Shown here piece by piece: positions 52,331 to 64,000 of a stretch of DNA of 64,000 bases. Numbering within the stretch: position 1 is the stretch's first letter; the number at the start of each line of letters is the position of its first letter. The stretch comes from Monosporascus cannonballus (taxonomy: Eukaryota > Ascomycota > Sordariomycetes > Xylariales): contig QJNS01000142.1 in NCBI GenBank assembly GCA_004154925.1, forward strand, positions 62,001 to 126,000. Direction: 5' to 3'. Made by a program: the position numbers and the translations under genes. The notes below the pieces were generated by a model, which had not been told where the DNA came from, did not search any database, and saw only the letters and a program-made list of their open reading frames with translations.

Positions 52331-52496
52331 AAAATATCAACAAATGCATAATTTTTTATATTTAAAACACAACTTTCTAAAATGTGTAACTAAAAAGAAA
52401 TAACGTTTAATTTCGACGTACGTGAATATGTAAAATTTAATGATTAGGTAAAATAACAATATATGTTCTTTTAGAAAATATAAAGTTAAATATTTT

Positions 52497-52841
52497 TGTA
52501 ACGGCTCGGCTGTTTAACTAATTATTAAATCTTAGTCGAACGAGTTTATATTAGTAAAAGTGTCGTGGGATTCTGAGTAATAAATACAGTAATTAGTTAC
52601 GTTTCGTAATACCAAGGATGTTTTAAGTAATGAAATTGTATTGAAAGCTGCTGCTATTTAAATTATGGAAATAATAAGCCTATATATATTGCCTTGTTAG
52701 AATCAGACTCTATTTTAAAGGTTGTGACTGCGCCTGCAGCTCATCTATAGCTAAATAACTTTTAGTACTAGGCTAATCTGATTTGTAAAAAATATACAAA
52801 AATAATAAAACTTCTAAAATATAGCCTAATAGCAAGTTGTA
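52497..52841 (-). mobile_element. E6: solo LTR of the E4 family
   Basis: A 345-bp LTR beginning TGTAACGGCTCGGC and ending GTTGTA, flanked on both sides by ATTTT (52492-52496 and 52842-52846). The left 200 bp match the heads of the LTRs at 25594, 30994, 53893 and 60421; the right 140 bp match 34044-34214 only. No interior region follows, so it is a solo LTR left by recombination. Confidence 0.78.
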
Positions 52842-52959
52842 ATTTTTTAGCCTTAAATAATACTGTTCGAAATCAATTTTTTAAATCTTTTTTTAAAATT
52901 CGTAAATAAAATAATATAAAGAATTTAAAAAATTAGATAAACTATATTTATATAAAGTT

Positions 52960-53880
52960 TTAAAAAGGGTTTTTAGCGATATATGTAATTTTTAAATCAG
53001 GATTAATTTCGTTGAAATATTATTAAAAAGAGAAAAAGAATTCAATTAATAGTATTTTTTAATCTAGAACATCTTTATAATTATGATAACGTAATTATTA
53101 TATATAACACTTATCATAGGCTTTTTAAAGGTAATTCAATATGTGAAAAACCCGTTCAATTATGTTTTTGCCCGTACGAATTATATTTATTACGTTACAG
53201 ATATAAAGGCGTTTCGGATTTGGCTAACATCAATCTTTTATAGCCGTAAAGCAAAAACGATAATCCGTACGGTCAAAAATATTTCTTGAATGGGCTTTTT
53301 TCATATAAAATATATTAGAAAAGCCAGATACCTGATATTACGACTAGTAGTTATGCTGTTCCAGTTATAAGCACGTTATTATCGCCTATTTTCTAGAGTT
53401 AAATATAACTATATTAATTCTAATTTTTATTTATAACATTGGAATAATTCTATATATATATCCACTTATTTACAACATATATGTAAAGTATCAAATTTAT
53501 CGAATTAAACTGGTTATGTTATAGTTATAAAAGTGTTCCGAATTTAATTATCTTTAATCTTTTCATAGTTACGATATAATATTAACAGCTCGTACAGGCA
53601 AAAGTATAATTAAACGGGCTTTCCTATATTAAATTACTTTTTAACGGCCTGTAGCGAAATAATGTACGCGGTATTTATATTGTTGTAACTATAAAAACGT
53701 TACTGTCGATACTTTGCCGAATTTCAATTTAATAATATTGGCCTTCATTATTATCCAAAGGATTCGAATAGTTTCTTCTACGCGTATTAACCTATATTTA
53801 ATATGTATTTAAAGCATCAAAATTATTTGATTTAAATTAACTTTATAAACGAAAACTATCGCTTATTTTATAAAGAAAAA
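52960..53880. repeat. R3 cluster: one inverted and two direct copies
   Basis: Copy B (53267-about 53520) and copy C (53592-about 53840) are direct repeats offset by 325 bp. Copy A (about 53072-53178, with weaker extension to 52960) is the same unit inverted. The shared core reads CGTACGG.CAAAAAT in B and CGTACAGGCAAAAGT in C, with the reverse complement at 53160-53178. Similarity continues through a GTTATAA..ACGTTA block. The arrangement could be foldback/MITE DNA or a rearranged tandem array. No coding potential is seen. Confidence 0.6.
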
Positions 53881-53892
53881 TACCAAATAAAA

Positions 53893-54286
53893 TATGATAG
53901 AGAGGCGGTTTAACTAAGGATTAAACCTAAGTCGTACTAGTTTATATTAGCAGGAATATTGTGAGATTTTAAGAAATAAATATAGTAATTAATTACGTTT
54001 TGCAATATCACAGGTTTTTTATATTAAGAATTGTTATTCCAAACTCATATTATCTAAATAATGAAAATAATAAATATATATATTGTATTTTTTAGCTTAA
54101 GATATTTTAAGCGCTTTATCATTTGAGCTATTTAAACTTTTTAAATTTTTAATACAGATTAAAAAACTTAAGATGTCAAAATCATTAAAAGCCTTAAGCC
54201 TATTACGTAATTCGCTTTTATGGCGGACTTAGTTTTTATAATATCCGAATCGTCTTTAGGCCCGCTAAGTTAGTTAAAATATAATA
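53893..54286 (-). repeat. E4-family LTR (left LTR of candidate E7)
   Basis: Its head aligns with the other four family members. Its tail (about 54080-54286) aligns with 60610-60822, sharing GCTTAAGAT, GGRCTTAGTT and CGTCT.TAG blocks, and differs from the tails of E4 and E6. A purine-rich tract adjoins its right end when read on minus. Confidence 0.62.
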
Positions 54287-54591
54287 TTTTTTTTTCTTTT
54301 AAAATCTTCGCTTCGAAAATTAAATAAATCCTTTTTATTCATTTTTATAACATCGGGTTGTATTAAGAAGTTTCGTTCGCGTAAATATATTAACATTTTT
54401 CCTTTATTAAAACTAATTATTTAGTTACGTGTTGTAAGTTTTTATTTTCGTTATAAAAAAAATAAAATATAACGTTTTTCGATAATTCTAAGAAACTGCG
54501 TAATATATTCGCTATAGCGGTTATTACGACGTTTTTCAGCCGTCCGAAGTTAAATATAAAAAGCTTTTTAACAAAAAGAATCGCTTAAAAC

Positions 54592-54710
54592 TAGAAGATA
54601 GCAAGAGTACGACGCTAACTACAATATCAAAAGGTCAGCAATTCCAAACCCCAATTAGGGCTTGGACACCCTAATCCACCTTATACGGACTAGCAATATA
54701 TATTAATATA
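54592..54710 (-). repeat. E8 left LTR
   Basis: A 119-bp copy matching 54980-55098, less RIP-altered. It shares GTACGACG.TAAC and a CAAACC block. Confidence 0.85.
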
Positions 54711-54892
54711 ACTACTTCCCCCTTTTAATAAAATCGTCCCGACTACAGAGCTAAATAAAGTATTAAACCCCCAAGGCTTTACTGCGTCCTGTAAGTACAT
54801 AGCGCGGTCGGACCTTTTGCTCCGATTACCTGCCGAACTCCAACAGTTAAAATCTTTTCGGTCTGCCTCCTAGCTCTTTTTAACCTGCAGCC

Positions 54893-54912
54893 GCCCCTAT
54901 GAGGATCGAACC
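54893..54912 (-). other. tRNA B-box-like motif inside E8
   Basis: On the minus strand the interior reads CAGGGTTCGATCCTC, which matches the B-box core GGTTCGANNCC. A T-stem can only partly form (the outer two pairs mismatch) and no complete cloverleaf is apparent. It could be a captured tRNA fragment or coincidence. Confidence 0.3.
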
Positions 54913-54979
54913 CTGTTTTCGGTATATCGCCGAAGTGGCGCCGAACTGATTAATGCACCTAATTAAGGTTTGGAATAAT

Positions 54980-55098
54980 TGTAAGATAACGAAAGTACGA
55001 CGTTAACCATAATACTAAAAAGTTAGCAATTTCAAACCTTAATTAGAATTTGAATACGTTAATTTACCTTAGAAGGATTAACTATGTATATTATCACA
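54980..55098 (-). repeat. E8 right LTR
   Basis: A 119-bp copy with TG at 54980-54981 and CA at 55097-55098, followed by AAAAC. Confidence 0.85.
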
Positions 55099-55103
55099 AA
55101 AAC

Positions 55104-58100
55104 GTAAGAAAAAATAGATTTGCGATATATTAAATATCATTATTAATAAATTAAATCGTTTTTAAAATAACCGCGAATTTTTCGTCCTCGTAACAGAGAT
55201 ATATATCTTTAAAATATTAAAAATGTTAAAATAATAAAAAATATTTAAACGTTTAAAACGAAAGCAAAAACAATTAACGGTTAAAATAATTGTATCCGTA
55301 CCTGCCGCGGCTTTTTTTAACTAAGCGAATCTAGATATTATCGACTAGTTTATTATTAGTTTAAACCTTTTGTAAAATGCTTCCGACTTTGTTAATAAAA
55401 CTTTTTAAATAATCATTAGGTATTTATAAGGTGTTTTGCAAGTTCTCAAGTATTTTCGAAATTTGGATAATTTTTTATTTAATTAAATATTAAATAAATC
55501 TGCTTTTTTTCGTAGATAAAAGTTTTTTCTATTTCGTACTTGACTTCGCTTTTTATTTCCATATTATTTTTTCGTATAAACTTTAATATTATCCGTTATT
55601 AATTAAGTAAGAAAATATAGAAAATAGGATACAATTTAACTTTTTATAAGAATTCTAATTTAAAATTATTTTTGTGAAGTTTTTTAAAACTTTTATATAA
55701 ATCAACATATTTAAAATCGAGTTTTTTGTTAAGTTCTTTTCGTTTAAATATTTTTAATTATTTTTAGTTATATTATTTACTTATTGAATTGCGTACGAAT
55801 TCTTCCATTATTTTTAATTTTTGATATAATTATTTTAATATTAATAACCAGTTATATAAGCTTTTAGAAATATTTAATATAAAATCAAAATATATATTCA
55901 TTAAAGTCGGTTTTATATTTTTTCTGCATTTAGTATTATAAATTAATTATATAATATGTAAAATTTAACTGAATAGCTTTTCTTTATTAATATATTACTT
56001 TAAATATATTTTTAATATTTAATTTAAATTTTATATATATTCGTTTAAAGGTTATATATATTAAAGAATCTCCATTTTAACCGTGTTATACCATAAAACC
56101 TTATTAAAACTTTAAATTAAACGTTATATCTTTATAGGATATAATTTCGAATAATTATCTATCTATATTAAAGATATTGATTCTAAAAAAGATACATATT
56201 ATTTATTCGACATAAATATTATTTCTATGAAATTAAAAATAGAAAAACACTTTAAATCGGTCGATAACAACGGAAATATTACGGTAATATATTCTTATTG
56301 CTGAAACTTCAGATAAAGGAAATTTTATACTTTTTTAAAACCTGTAATAATTATAATTTTCCGTAAAGTTTATATCGTTATATTTCAGTTTTACGAAAAA
56401 ACAATTATATTATTAATATCTTTTTTAAATTATCATTTTTATTATATAAAAATAATAAATATATTAAAGTTCCCTTAAACTTTTATAATATCGAAGATAT
56501 TTATATATTTAATATTTATATATATAGCGTATTTTATCTATTTAACACTTTCTTTGAAATTTGGGACTTATCTTTTTATTTTTAATAAATTATTATTATA
56601 TTTTTCATTTACGTTTTTTCACTTATATTATATACAATGACTCGAATAATTATAATGTAATATGAGCATTAATACGTTTCTAAGATAATATCTGAAATAA
56701 TATAATTAACTTTAATTATTCGTTTCGAAATTTTATTGTTTATTTAAGGTATTTATTTTGTTATTTTTTAATATCTTTTTATAGATAATAACGAAATTGA
56801 AATGCGCCCTTTTTTATATGTCGTGATTATTTTACTCTAAGTTTTCTCGTAATAAAATATGTAAAATTTAATAATTTATATAAATTTTCACTTAATAGGA
56901 TTTTCTTTTAAAAAAATCTAAATTTCGAAAACTTATAATAATAAGTATAAGCTTTATATTTCGAATAACGTAATTAAACTTGACATTTCTTAATAAATAC
57001 GAAAACAATACGATAAAACATAATTTGCTTTATTTATTTTGTTATCCAATTATTATATTTAATACGTAATTCGTAATATTTGTTTTTAATTTAATAAAGT
57101 TACTTAAATTATAGATAGTTCATTTCAATTTATTAATAAATATACTTTTCAATTTTTACCAGTTTTTTTCGTTTATATTATTTATTTCAATTCTTGTTTT
57201 TGGCAAGATTAATTAAATATATAATAACTTTATTAAAATTGAGAATAAACCGTTTATAATAATGAATAAATCTAAAAATACTTATACTTTCTTAATTATC
57301 ATTAAGATTTGCTATTTTACAATTAAAATAATTTTTAAAGCTTATTCGAATATATTTTAAAATAATACTATATTCCGGCTATCCTACTTTTTTTACTTAT
57401 TGAATTCGTTTTTTCTTTTACATTATCCAATTAAGTAACGATTTATAAAATATGAGTTATTTTATTAACATATTTTATATATCTATTCTTAGATTTTGAA
57501 GCAATAAAACTATTATTTAAGTAATGTATAACAAAAATATCGAAATATTTTCTTAATATATAATTTATTGTCTGTTAAAAAGTTACTAATATATTTGTAA
57601 ATTTTATTAACATAATTAAATACTTCAATAACTCGCATATCGATTTAAAAACCATTTTTGCTCGTATGAATTTAATTTTAATATAATTATAATTATTGGT
57701 AGAGTTAAAAGTTATAAATAATTCAATTTTATAAAACCGGGTTTTGATTTTACTAATTAAAATTCTTACTTTTCGACTTTTAATAATAGTATTTTTTTAA
57801 TTATTTATAATTAATTATAAATTATCATTTCGAATGATAAATCTGTTTTTGTATTATTAATTTTCGAAGTATATTTAAAAACGCATAATTTGCTTTCGTA
57901 AAATGGATCAATAAATTAAAATTTCGTAGATCAACATTTTTAACATTATTTTACAATTACTTTTGCTATACTTTAATAATTTTAGATTTGCTTTCTTTTA
58001 AAAAGCTGCGAATATTCGTAACATTACAATAATATATTAATTAAATCTTTTGGTTTTTAAAGTTATTATTTTAAATTATTATTTAATTAAATAAATTCCG

Positions 58101-60420
58101 TGTTAATAATAATAATAATAATGTGTTGTATTTTTAATATCTATTCTTATATTATATTTTTTTACTAATAAGCCATTTATTATACTTTTATGTTCATATT
58201 TGTTAATATATTTAATCAAGTATTAATACGTTTGGTTTGTTTTGTCCTTTAACGAGGTATAAAATACACTTTATTTAATTTATTTTTCCGTTAATTAAAA
58301 TTTCGTATTGCTATATCGATAGTAATCCTAAACTTATATTATAATTTCCAAGTAAAACAATGTCGAAATTTACTATTTAATATGGTGTGTATATAAAAGT
58401 CTTAAAATAATTAATTTTACGTTAAACCTTTCGTTATCGTAAAGCGAAACTTTAATATTCAGCCTTTATAATATTATAGGGTTTTAATTTATATATATTT
58501 ATTAATTCATTTATTAACGGTTCTTATCATCGCGTTTAAAACCTTTTTCAGAAAGGTTTTTTAATGTTTTTTTTTAGTTTTGTTATTTTGTAGGCTTTGT
58601 ATATACATCTTTGTTCTTAATTTCTTTTCGAATTTGTTGCACTTTGTTTATATTTTAATATATAATATGGTAAATTGTTCAACCTGGCGTTTTCTCCACA
58701 TTTTTAATATTTTAATTTATATTAAACTTTTTAATTAACTTCTTAATTTTTTACCTTTTGAAGTAAATTGTTGTTTCTTATAATATTTTATGAAGCTTTG
58801 TATAATCTATCCTTTTTTTGAAAAAAAAAATTGAAATTATCTATTTTTTAAAGCTTATTCTTTTAAGATTTATAATAAACATCAATTGAAATAAAGGTTT
58901 CTAATACGGCTTTAATAATATATTTTTGCAGTACCTCAAAACCGTTTCTTTACGACTTAATAATCGTATTAATTATAAAAATAAAAAAGTGTTCTTACGG
59001 ATTTGAATCTTTTGAATTAATTTTATAAGGTTATTTATTTATTTATTTCGTTTTATGTAGCAATAATTGGACAAGATTCATATTATCGTTTATCTGTCGT
59101 ATTTTCTCCAGTTTAATTAAAAAACTGAAAATAATTTATTTATAAATTCGATATATTAATAAATACGCTTTTTCTATTCGTTATTTATTATGTGTTTTCG
59201 TCGTTTATAAAATGTAATGTATATTTGATTATATTAATTAAGATTTCCAGAATAACTCTCTTTTCTTTATGTTTACTATTTTCTAAGTCCGTCTTTTAGG
59301 ACATATTATTTTTTCTTAACCTTTCGCATTTTATATCGAAATTTGTATTCTAATAGCGTTATTTTATATCAGGTTCGCACTATATTAATAATTCTTTCCT
59401 TATTTAATTTTAAAGTTTCTTTTAATTATTTTTATACATAAGACCAAATCTTAAAAGCTCCGGTATAATATTATATAAAAATATTATTATATTAAAAAGT
59501 ACTAATATTAAATCGAAATTTGTTTTTTTATTTATTTTAAACATTTCTTATACGCCAGTTATATTACTTCATATCGAACTTAATTATTATAGCAATATAA
59601 ATTAATAAATATTTGTGTTCATTCAATTTTAGAAATCTTTCATTTATTTTTTTTAATATCGTTCAAATATTTAACTGTTAATATTTTTGGTTTTTAATAT
59701 ATTTTTAATACCGGGTAAATAAAGGTCTTACAGTAATTAAATGTTGATATTTTATCTTAATTATTAGATTTATGTTTCGAATTTTCTTTTTTTCGGTTAT
59801 TGTTTCGAAAACCTTCTTTAATATTTTCGTAAATGTTTCGTAATCGTTATATATATATATTATTTTAGAGTTTTACTTCTTCTGAAGGAACATAATATAT
59901 TTATTAGTAGTACAGTTAAATTAAATTATTACATTCTTAATAAAGTATTTAATTACATATTTTATTCGTCTAATAAATATAATAAGGCGAATAAAAAATA
60001 TCTAAAATGCGTTTGGTATTCCGTAAAAAATAAATCTAATTTTACGAAAATATTATTAAATAAATTAGATTTAAAAAGTTTTGAAGCTTTTCCTAGTTTT
60101 TGAATTAAGTTTAATTAAAGAAATCAATTTAATTTGAGAAACCTTTTACCATCTAGTATTTTACGTTTATTTTCGAATTTTTGTATGTTATTTAAAGCGA
60201 TATAATATGGTTAATATCTTCTCTTTTAAGGTGGACAAAATAAACGTTTACAAGGGTTAATCGTTAAAGGATTTCGTCTTTAATTAAATAGAACCATCGT
60301 TTTTTCTTAATTGAACTTATATAATTTTTAAGAATTTCGTAAATTAATTATTCAATAATATATAAATATCGATAATATTATTTAATATTTGACAGTATTG
60401 TTATATAAAAGCTTATAACG
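55104..60420. other. AT desert (probable interior of E7)
   Basis: About 5.3 kb, very AT-rich. A TAATAATAA run occurs near 58105-58122. No recognisable gene, protein motif or terminal repeat. Confidence 0.5.
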
Positions 60421-60822
60421 TATAATAGATAACCGGTTAATAAAGCATTAAGTTTAAATTGTACGGATTTATATTAATCAAAATATCCTAAAATTTTAAA
60501 CATTAAATGTAATTAATAATTATATTTCGTATTACTAAAAACGTTTTAAATAATAAATTATTATTACAAACTGATACTATTTAAATTTTGGAAATAATGA
60601 ATGTATATATGGTCCTTGCTGGCTTAAGATGCTTAACATGCTTAAAGCGCTTAACCCTTTAAGCTCTTCGAACCCTTTGATCTTTCTATACAGCTTAAGA
60701 GGCTCAAGGTGCCAAGACCTCTGAGAGCCTTAAGATCATCACGTGATCAGCTTCTGTGTCGGGCTTAGTTCTTTTCTCACCCCGACCGTCTCTAGTCCCG
60801 TCATACTAGCTAGATTATAAGA
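60421..60822 (-). repeat. E4-family LTR (right LTR of candidate E7)
   Basis: The tail from about 60625 is hardly affected by RIP and contains several GCTTAA(G/C) words in short succession (GCTTAAGATGCTTAACATG and following), plus a CATCACGTGATC palindrome near 60737. Confidence 0.62.
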
Positions 60823-61439
60823 CTCTAAATTTACTTACTGCTATTACAATTACTATATAAAGGGAGTTCCTAAAGGTTATACTACATAACCTAATAAATA
60901 ACATACTAAAACGCATCGACACTGGAATTATAACTTAAGGCTAGTATACGAAAAATTAAAATAACTTACCGTATAGCCAACTGATTTATTTACAATTAAT
61001 TAAAATCACTAGTAAATTTATTAAGAATTGGTGAAAAAAAGTATAAGTGAAATTTTAAAAGTAGTAGTTGGAAATATGGGGTAAGGAGATTAAACCGAGG
61101 CTTTTGTAGCTCGACTGTATATTATATATTATATTAAACTCTTGAAGAATTCTCATAATATATAATATTATTTATATTATTACATTAAGAATTATGTAAT
61201 TAATTTACGCGTTAAAAGGTATAACTGCTGATTGGAATAAAATAAGAAAACGTTTGCAAAATGGACGATAAAAACAACTATATAAAAATTCTATTACAAC
61301 TAAAATATCTAAAATGTTATTATATATATTCTGAATTATAATAAAATTAAAATTTAATATTGAAAAAATTTATATATTTTTTCTCGATATATTGCGTTTC
61401 ATATAAATCTATTAACATCGAAAATGTTGTAATTTAACG
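60823..61439. other. mixed spacer with hairpin
   Basis: Moderately AT-rich, with a TATATAAAGGG box near 60854. A perfect 14-bp inverted repeat (61119-61132 with 61155-61168, ATATTATATATTAT) encloses a 22-nt loop. No gene is supported. Confidence 0.45.
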
Positions 61440-62900
61440 AGAATTATGTTTGAACATTATATATAATATTAAAAAAACTAATTTTCGAATTTGTAATATA
61501 ATTTCAAAATTTATACAATGACATAAAAATAAAAAGATTCAAGTAATTAAAAAAATCAGCCAAAGATTAATTGTTATACTATATAAAAGTGTACATTTTT
61601 AAAAAATAACAAAAACAATTGCTTAAGATATTTTATAGAATTTTATTATATAGTTATTAGAACATTTTTAAAACCATTAAACGCTTATAAAATATATAAA
61701 GTTTTGTAAAATTTCGTAAAATCATTAATTAACTAATTAGAAATTACAATATTTATAACCTAACTACTGTAACCGGTTATAAACTATATAGTTTATAATA
61801 ATTTATAAGTTTTTTTAACACAATATAAAATATTATAACTTAAGATTTTATCATTAACTTATCGTTATTTAAAAACCTCGTTATCGAAGTTAAAAACATT
61901 AAATTATGCGTAGTTATCAAAAGACTTGATAAATATAAGTATTACTTATCTTTTTAAGAAAATATAACTGCAAAATAATTAAGTAACGCTTTTATATAGA
62001 ACTATTTTAATAAATACGGAATATCAAAAAAGATTGTTTTCGATCCAAATACATCATTGATCTTTAAGTTTAAAACAAATATCATTAAATGAATAAAAAT
62101 ACATATAAGTCTTTCATAATATATTATTAATAAATAAATAAATAAAGCGAGTAAACTCAACTTTTAAACAATACATTTAAAACAATATTAATTATTAATA
62201 AAATACTTAGATAAAACTTGTATTGCTTATATATTATATACAATACGCTTAATAATAAATATATAACAATGTCTCTTCATATAACTTTATATAATCGTAA
62301 TATAAAAATCTAATAACTAGCAAAATCGCTTAAAGAAGTTTCAAAATCCATTACGTTAGCAGTAAAGCAAAAATGTTAATAATAAGACTTAAAACAATTT
62401 ATATCCGCCTTTAAACGAAGTTGAACTTTTTTAATAAAAACTCACTTGATATGATAATAAAAAAAGTAACAACTAGTTGTGTAAAAAAAAGTTTATCTAT
62501 TGCGTCAAAAATAAAGCGTAACGTCTAATACTTTATATATTAAAATGAAAACGCAAAATAAATAATTAAAATATATTTAAAAAAAAACTTCGATCTCTTT
62601 AAATTAATAGTATTATTTCCGAAATTAATTACTTATTATTATTATCTACAATCATAAAAATACATTTTGTATATCAAATTTCTTTGCTTAACTTAGTACT
62701 TATAAACACCTCTTTAAAAACATTAAAAATTCAAAAAGATCATCAAAAAATACGAAATCAAAAAAGACTAAATTTTAAAGCGGCTAAAACAAAGTATAAT
62801 ATTTAATTAAATAAAAAAACTACTTATACGACAAAAACACTTGAAAATTCTTTAAGCATTTAAAGAATAAAAAGAACTTAATTAAACCGTTTTACTGCCA
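61440..62900 (+). pseudogene. E9 integrase/chromodomain remnant
   Basis: The translated frame is almost unreadable, but nucleotide alignment to E5 places the integrase zinc finger at about 61600-61790, the catalytic core at about 61845-62330 and the chromodomain at about 62740-62900. Zinc-finger Cys codons seen in E5 are altered here. Confidence 0.65.
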
Positions 62901-63510
62901 AAATTCTAGCCGACCGCTTATAATATTATTAAGATCGCAAACGATAAAACTTTCTATTTATATTAAGTTTTACGGCATTTTAATTAAAAAAATGAAGTAC
63001 TTCTAAAATAATATTAATTTCGAATATAAACTACGTTTATTCTATTTCCACTCGACGTCGATTTTTTCTTAGCGTTTTTATTTGTTGTAATTAATATAAC
63101 TTTTTTTAATATTATAAATATCATTTTTTCAAAATGTTTCATGTTAATCAAAAACATTTCAATTAAGAAATAAATATCTTAATTTTCTTCTTAATAGCTT
63201 TTTAATATATTATTATTAAACTCTTTTACGTTATTTCATTTTTAATATATCGTGTATATTTTTAATTTTTATTAAAAAGTTCAAATCTAATACGTTATAA
63301 AACGAACATTAAACACCAATGCAATCATTATAGCTCGGAATATCAATTACGAAAAACCAGTTAGGTTTTCTAAAACAAATACAGTTTGTATAAACATCTA
63401 GTTAAACATCGGACTTTTTAATAAAATCTGCGCAAGTATTAGAAAATTCGTAGTAATTCTAAAAGATTTCTCCTTGTATTTCAAATACATTTTATTATAA
63501 AAGAGTTAAC
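62900..63510 (-). pseudogene. E9 copy of the antisense ORF
   Basis: Aligned with E5 42062-42700. For example, ACAGTTTGTATAAACATCTA near 63384 matches E5 near 42560, where the reverse strand encodes the VVVYSNC block. Stops are frequent, so only position and orientation are informative. Confidence 0.45.
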
Positions 63511-63593
63511 TGAAAATCGCTAAAACTTTTTCAATAAATTAAATAATCGTTTACAGATCTTACCTTAAGAAAAACAATAGTTGAAAAAAATAA

Positions 63594-64000
63594 TACTATA
63601 AAAATATGAGTTTCTATTTCGAAAATGTTTAGTTTTGAAGTTTAACGTAAGTTAATTATGGATAAATTTCGAATTCAAAAATTTGGCTTTTTGAAATATT
63701 CTACCTAATTTGAGTAATTCATTTAAATGAGGTATATTAAGAGAATATATAATGTACGTATTAATATATATTTAAACACAAAGCAGCTAGTTTTCCTTAT
63801 AAATAATAACCTACTTAGTTTTCGCCTTTTAGTTATCAATCTAAGGCTTTAATTAAAGTATCGTTTTTTAATTAAAAGAAAAACAGCAAGTTTTTTTTTA
63901 AACGAATAAACTCGGGAATTGTTTTTTGTCGTATTAGTACTTGTAAATCAAGACCCTATTTCGGATATTGTTTATACGTCTACGTAGATATATAACAAGT
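63594..64000 (+). repeat. E9 3' LTR, truncated by the window end
   Basis: Aligned with 42784-43213. The final bases GTAGATATATAACAAGT correspond to GTGGATATATGACAGGT of E5, so about 8 bases of LTR lie beyond the window. Confidence 0.8.

Larger units (their letters stand above)
54592..55098 (-). mobile_element. E8: miniature LTR element (TRIM)
   Basis: A 507-bp unit with two 119-bp direct repeats (54592-54710 and 54980-55098) and AAAAC on both flanks (54587-54591 and 55099-55103). On minus the LTR reads TGTGATAA...TTACA (right copy), and a polypurine tract AAAAGGGGGAAG lies next to the left LTR, so the element is in minus orientation. The 269-bp interior cannot encode retroviral proteins and is much richer in GC than its surroundings. 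It contains GGGTTCGATCC on the minus strand, close to the RNA polymerase III B-box consensus. Such an element would be mobilised by an autonomous partner. Confidence 0.85.
53893..60822 (-). mobile_element. E7: candidate E4-family LTR element
   Basis: Two related LTRs of about 394-402 bp in the same orientation (53893-54286 and 60421-60822) enclose about 6.1 kb of AT desert plus E8. Flanking pentamers (TAAAA and CTCTA) do not match, and no pol motif survives. It may instead be two independent solo LTRs. Size and shared tail favour one element, but this is tentative. Confidence 0.4.
61440..64000 (+). mobile_element. E9: 5'-truncated copy of the E5 family, cut by window end
   Basis: Collinear with E5 from about 40575 to its 3' LTR. 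Matches include AACTTAAGATTTTATCATTA at 61847 (E5 near 40966), AATAAATACGGAATA near 62010, the antisense ORF region and the LTR. RIP is much heavier than in E5. The integrase core and chromodomain region are present; RT, gag and the 5' LTR are absent, and the left limit is approximate. Confidence 0.82.

Noticed and set aside
54893..54912. A functional tRNA gene in E8
   Set aside because: Only a B-box-like core is visible; the T-stem is incomplete and no anticodon or acceptor stem can be formed.
53893..60822. Firm call of E7 as one intact LTR element
   Set aside because: The flanking pentamers do not match and no pol motif survives, so it is listed only as a candidate.
1..64000. CRISPR array, telomeric TTAGGG array, rRNA genes
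   Set aside because: No regularly spaced repeats with unique spacers, no telomere tract and no rRNA-like conserved blocks were seen.

Overview
The window looks like a chromosome segment of a filamentous ascomycete (Pezizomycotina). Two spliced protein genes have short introns with GT...AG ends and CTAAC-type branch points. They lie among very AT-rich sequence that carries the marks of repeat-induced point mutation (RIP): C-to-T and G-to-A transitions on both strands, TpA excess, depletion of CpA/TpG, and transposon frames full of TAA/TAG stops. No bacterial, organellar, rRNA, tRNA or CRISPR feature was seen.

Layout. (1) 1-2123: GC-balanced 3' part of a gene whose product ends in a NOV_C (DUF3883, protein NO VEIN C-terminal) domain. 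(2) 2124-3171: gene-poor transition with unassigned coding-like scraps. (3) 3172-11961: E1, a RIP-degraded Ty3/Gypsy chromovirus on + with 206-bp LTRs and TTTTT target duplications. A 1513-bp gag-only LTR element, E2 (8159-9671, minus, 165-bp LTRs, ATATT duplications), is nested inside it. (4) 13857-20713: E3, a minus-strand Gypsy element (LTRs 188/183 bp, ATAAT). (5) 20719-25588: AT-rich, with a GC-rich orphan island and a long AAT microsatellite. (6) 25594-31346: E4, a decayed element with LTRs of about 354 bp. (7) 31672-34033: an intact two-exon minus-strand gene for a polytopic, glycosylated fungal membrane protein. A fragment of an E4-family LTR abuts its start codon. (8) 35904-43221: E5, the best preserved Gypsy chromovirus (438-bp LTRs, ATTAA). 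It still shows gag, zinc knuckle, protease, RT, RNase H, integrase and chromodomain, plus an antisense ORF. (9) 43227-52480: AT desert with two small GC-richer islands that resemble gene starts. (10) 52497-60822: an E4-family solo LTR, an inverted/direct repeat cluster, a candidate 6.9-kb E4-family element, and inside it a 507-bp TRIM (E8, 119-bp LTRs, AAAAC). (11) 61440-64000: E9, a truncated copy of the E5 family running off the window.

How the parts relate. This is a two-compartment layout: host genes survive in short GC-balanced blocks, and the rest is nested LTR retroelements inactivated by RIP. The mutations hit exactly the residues the elements need. YxDD aspartates became Asn in three elements, and zinc-ligand Cys/His became Tyr. 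The most noteworthy items are the gag-only nested element, the antisense cysteine-pair/coiled-coil ORF shared by E5 and E9, the LTR family with exchangeable U3 regions, the U3 fragment immediately upstream of the membrane-protein gene, and the compact TRIM with a tRNA B-box-like motif. Most element boundaries rest on equal-length terminal repeats plus matching target-site duplications read directly from the sequence.
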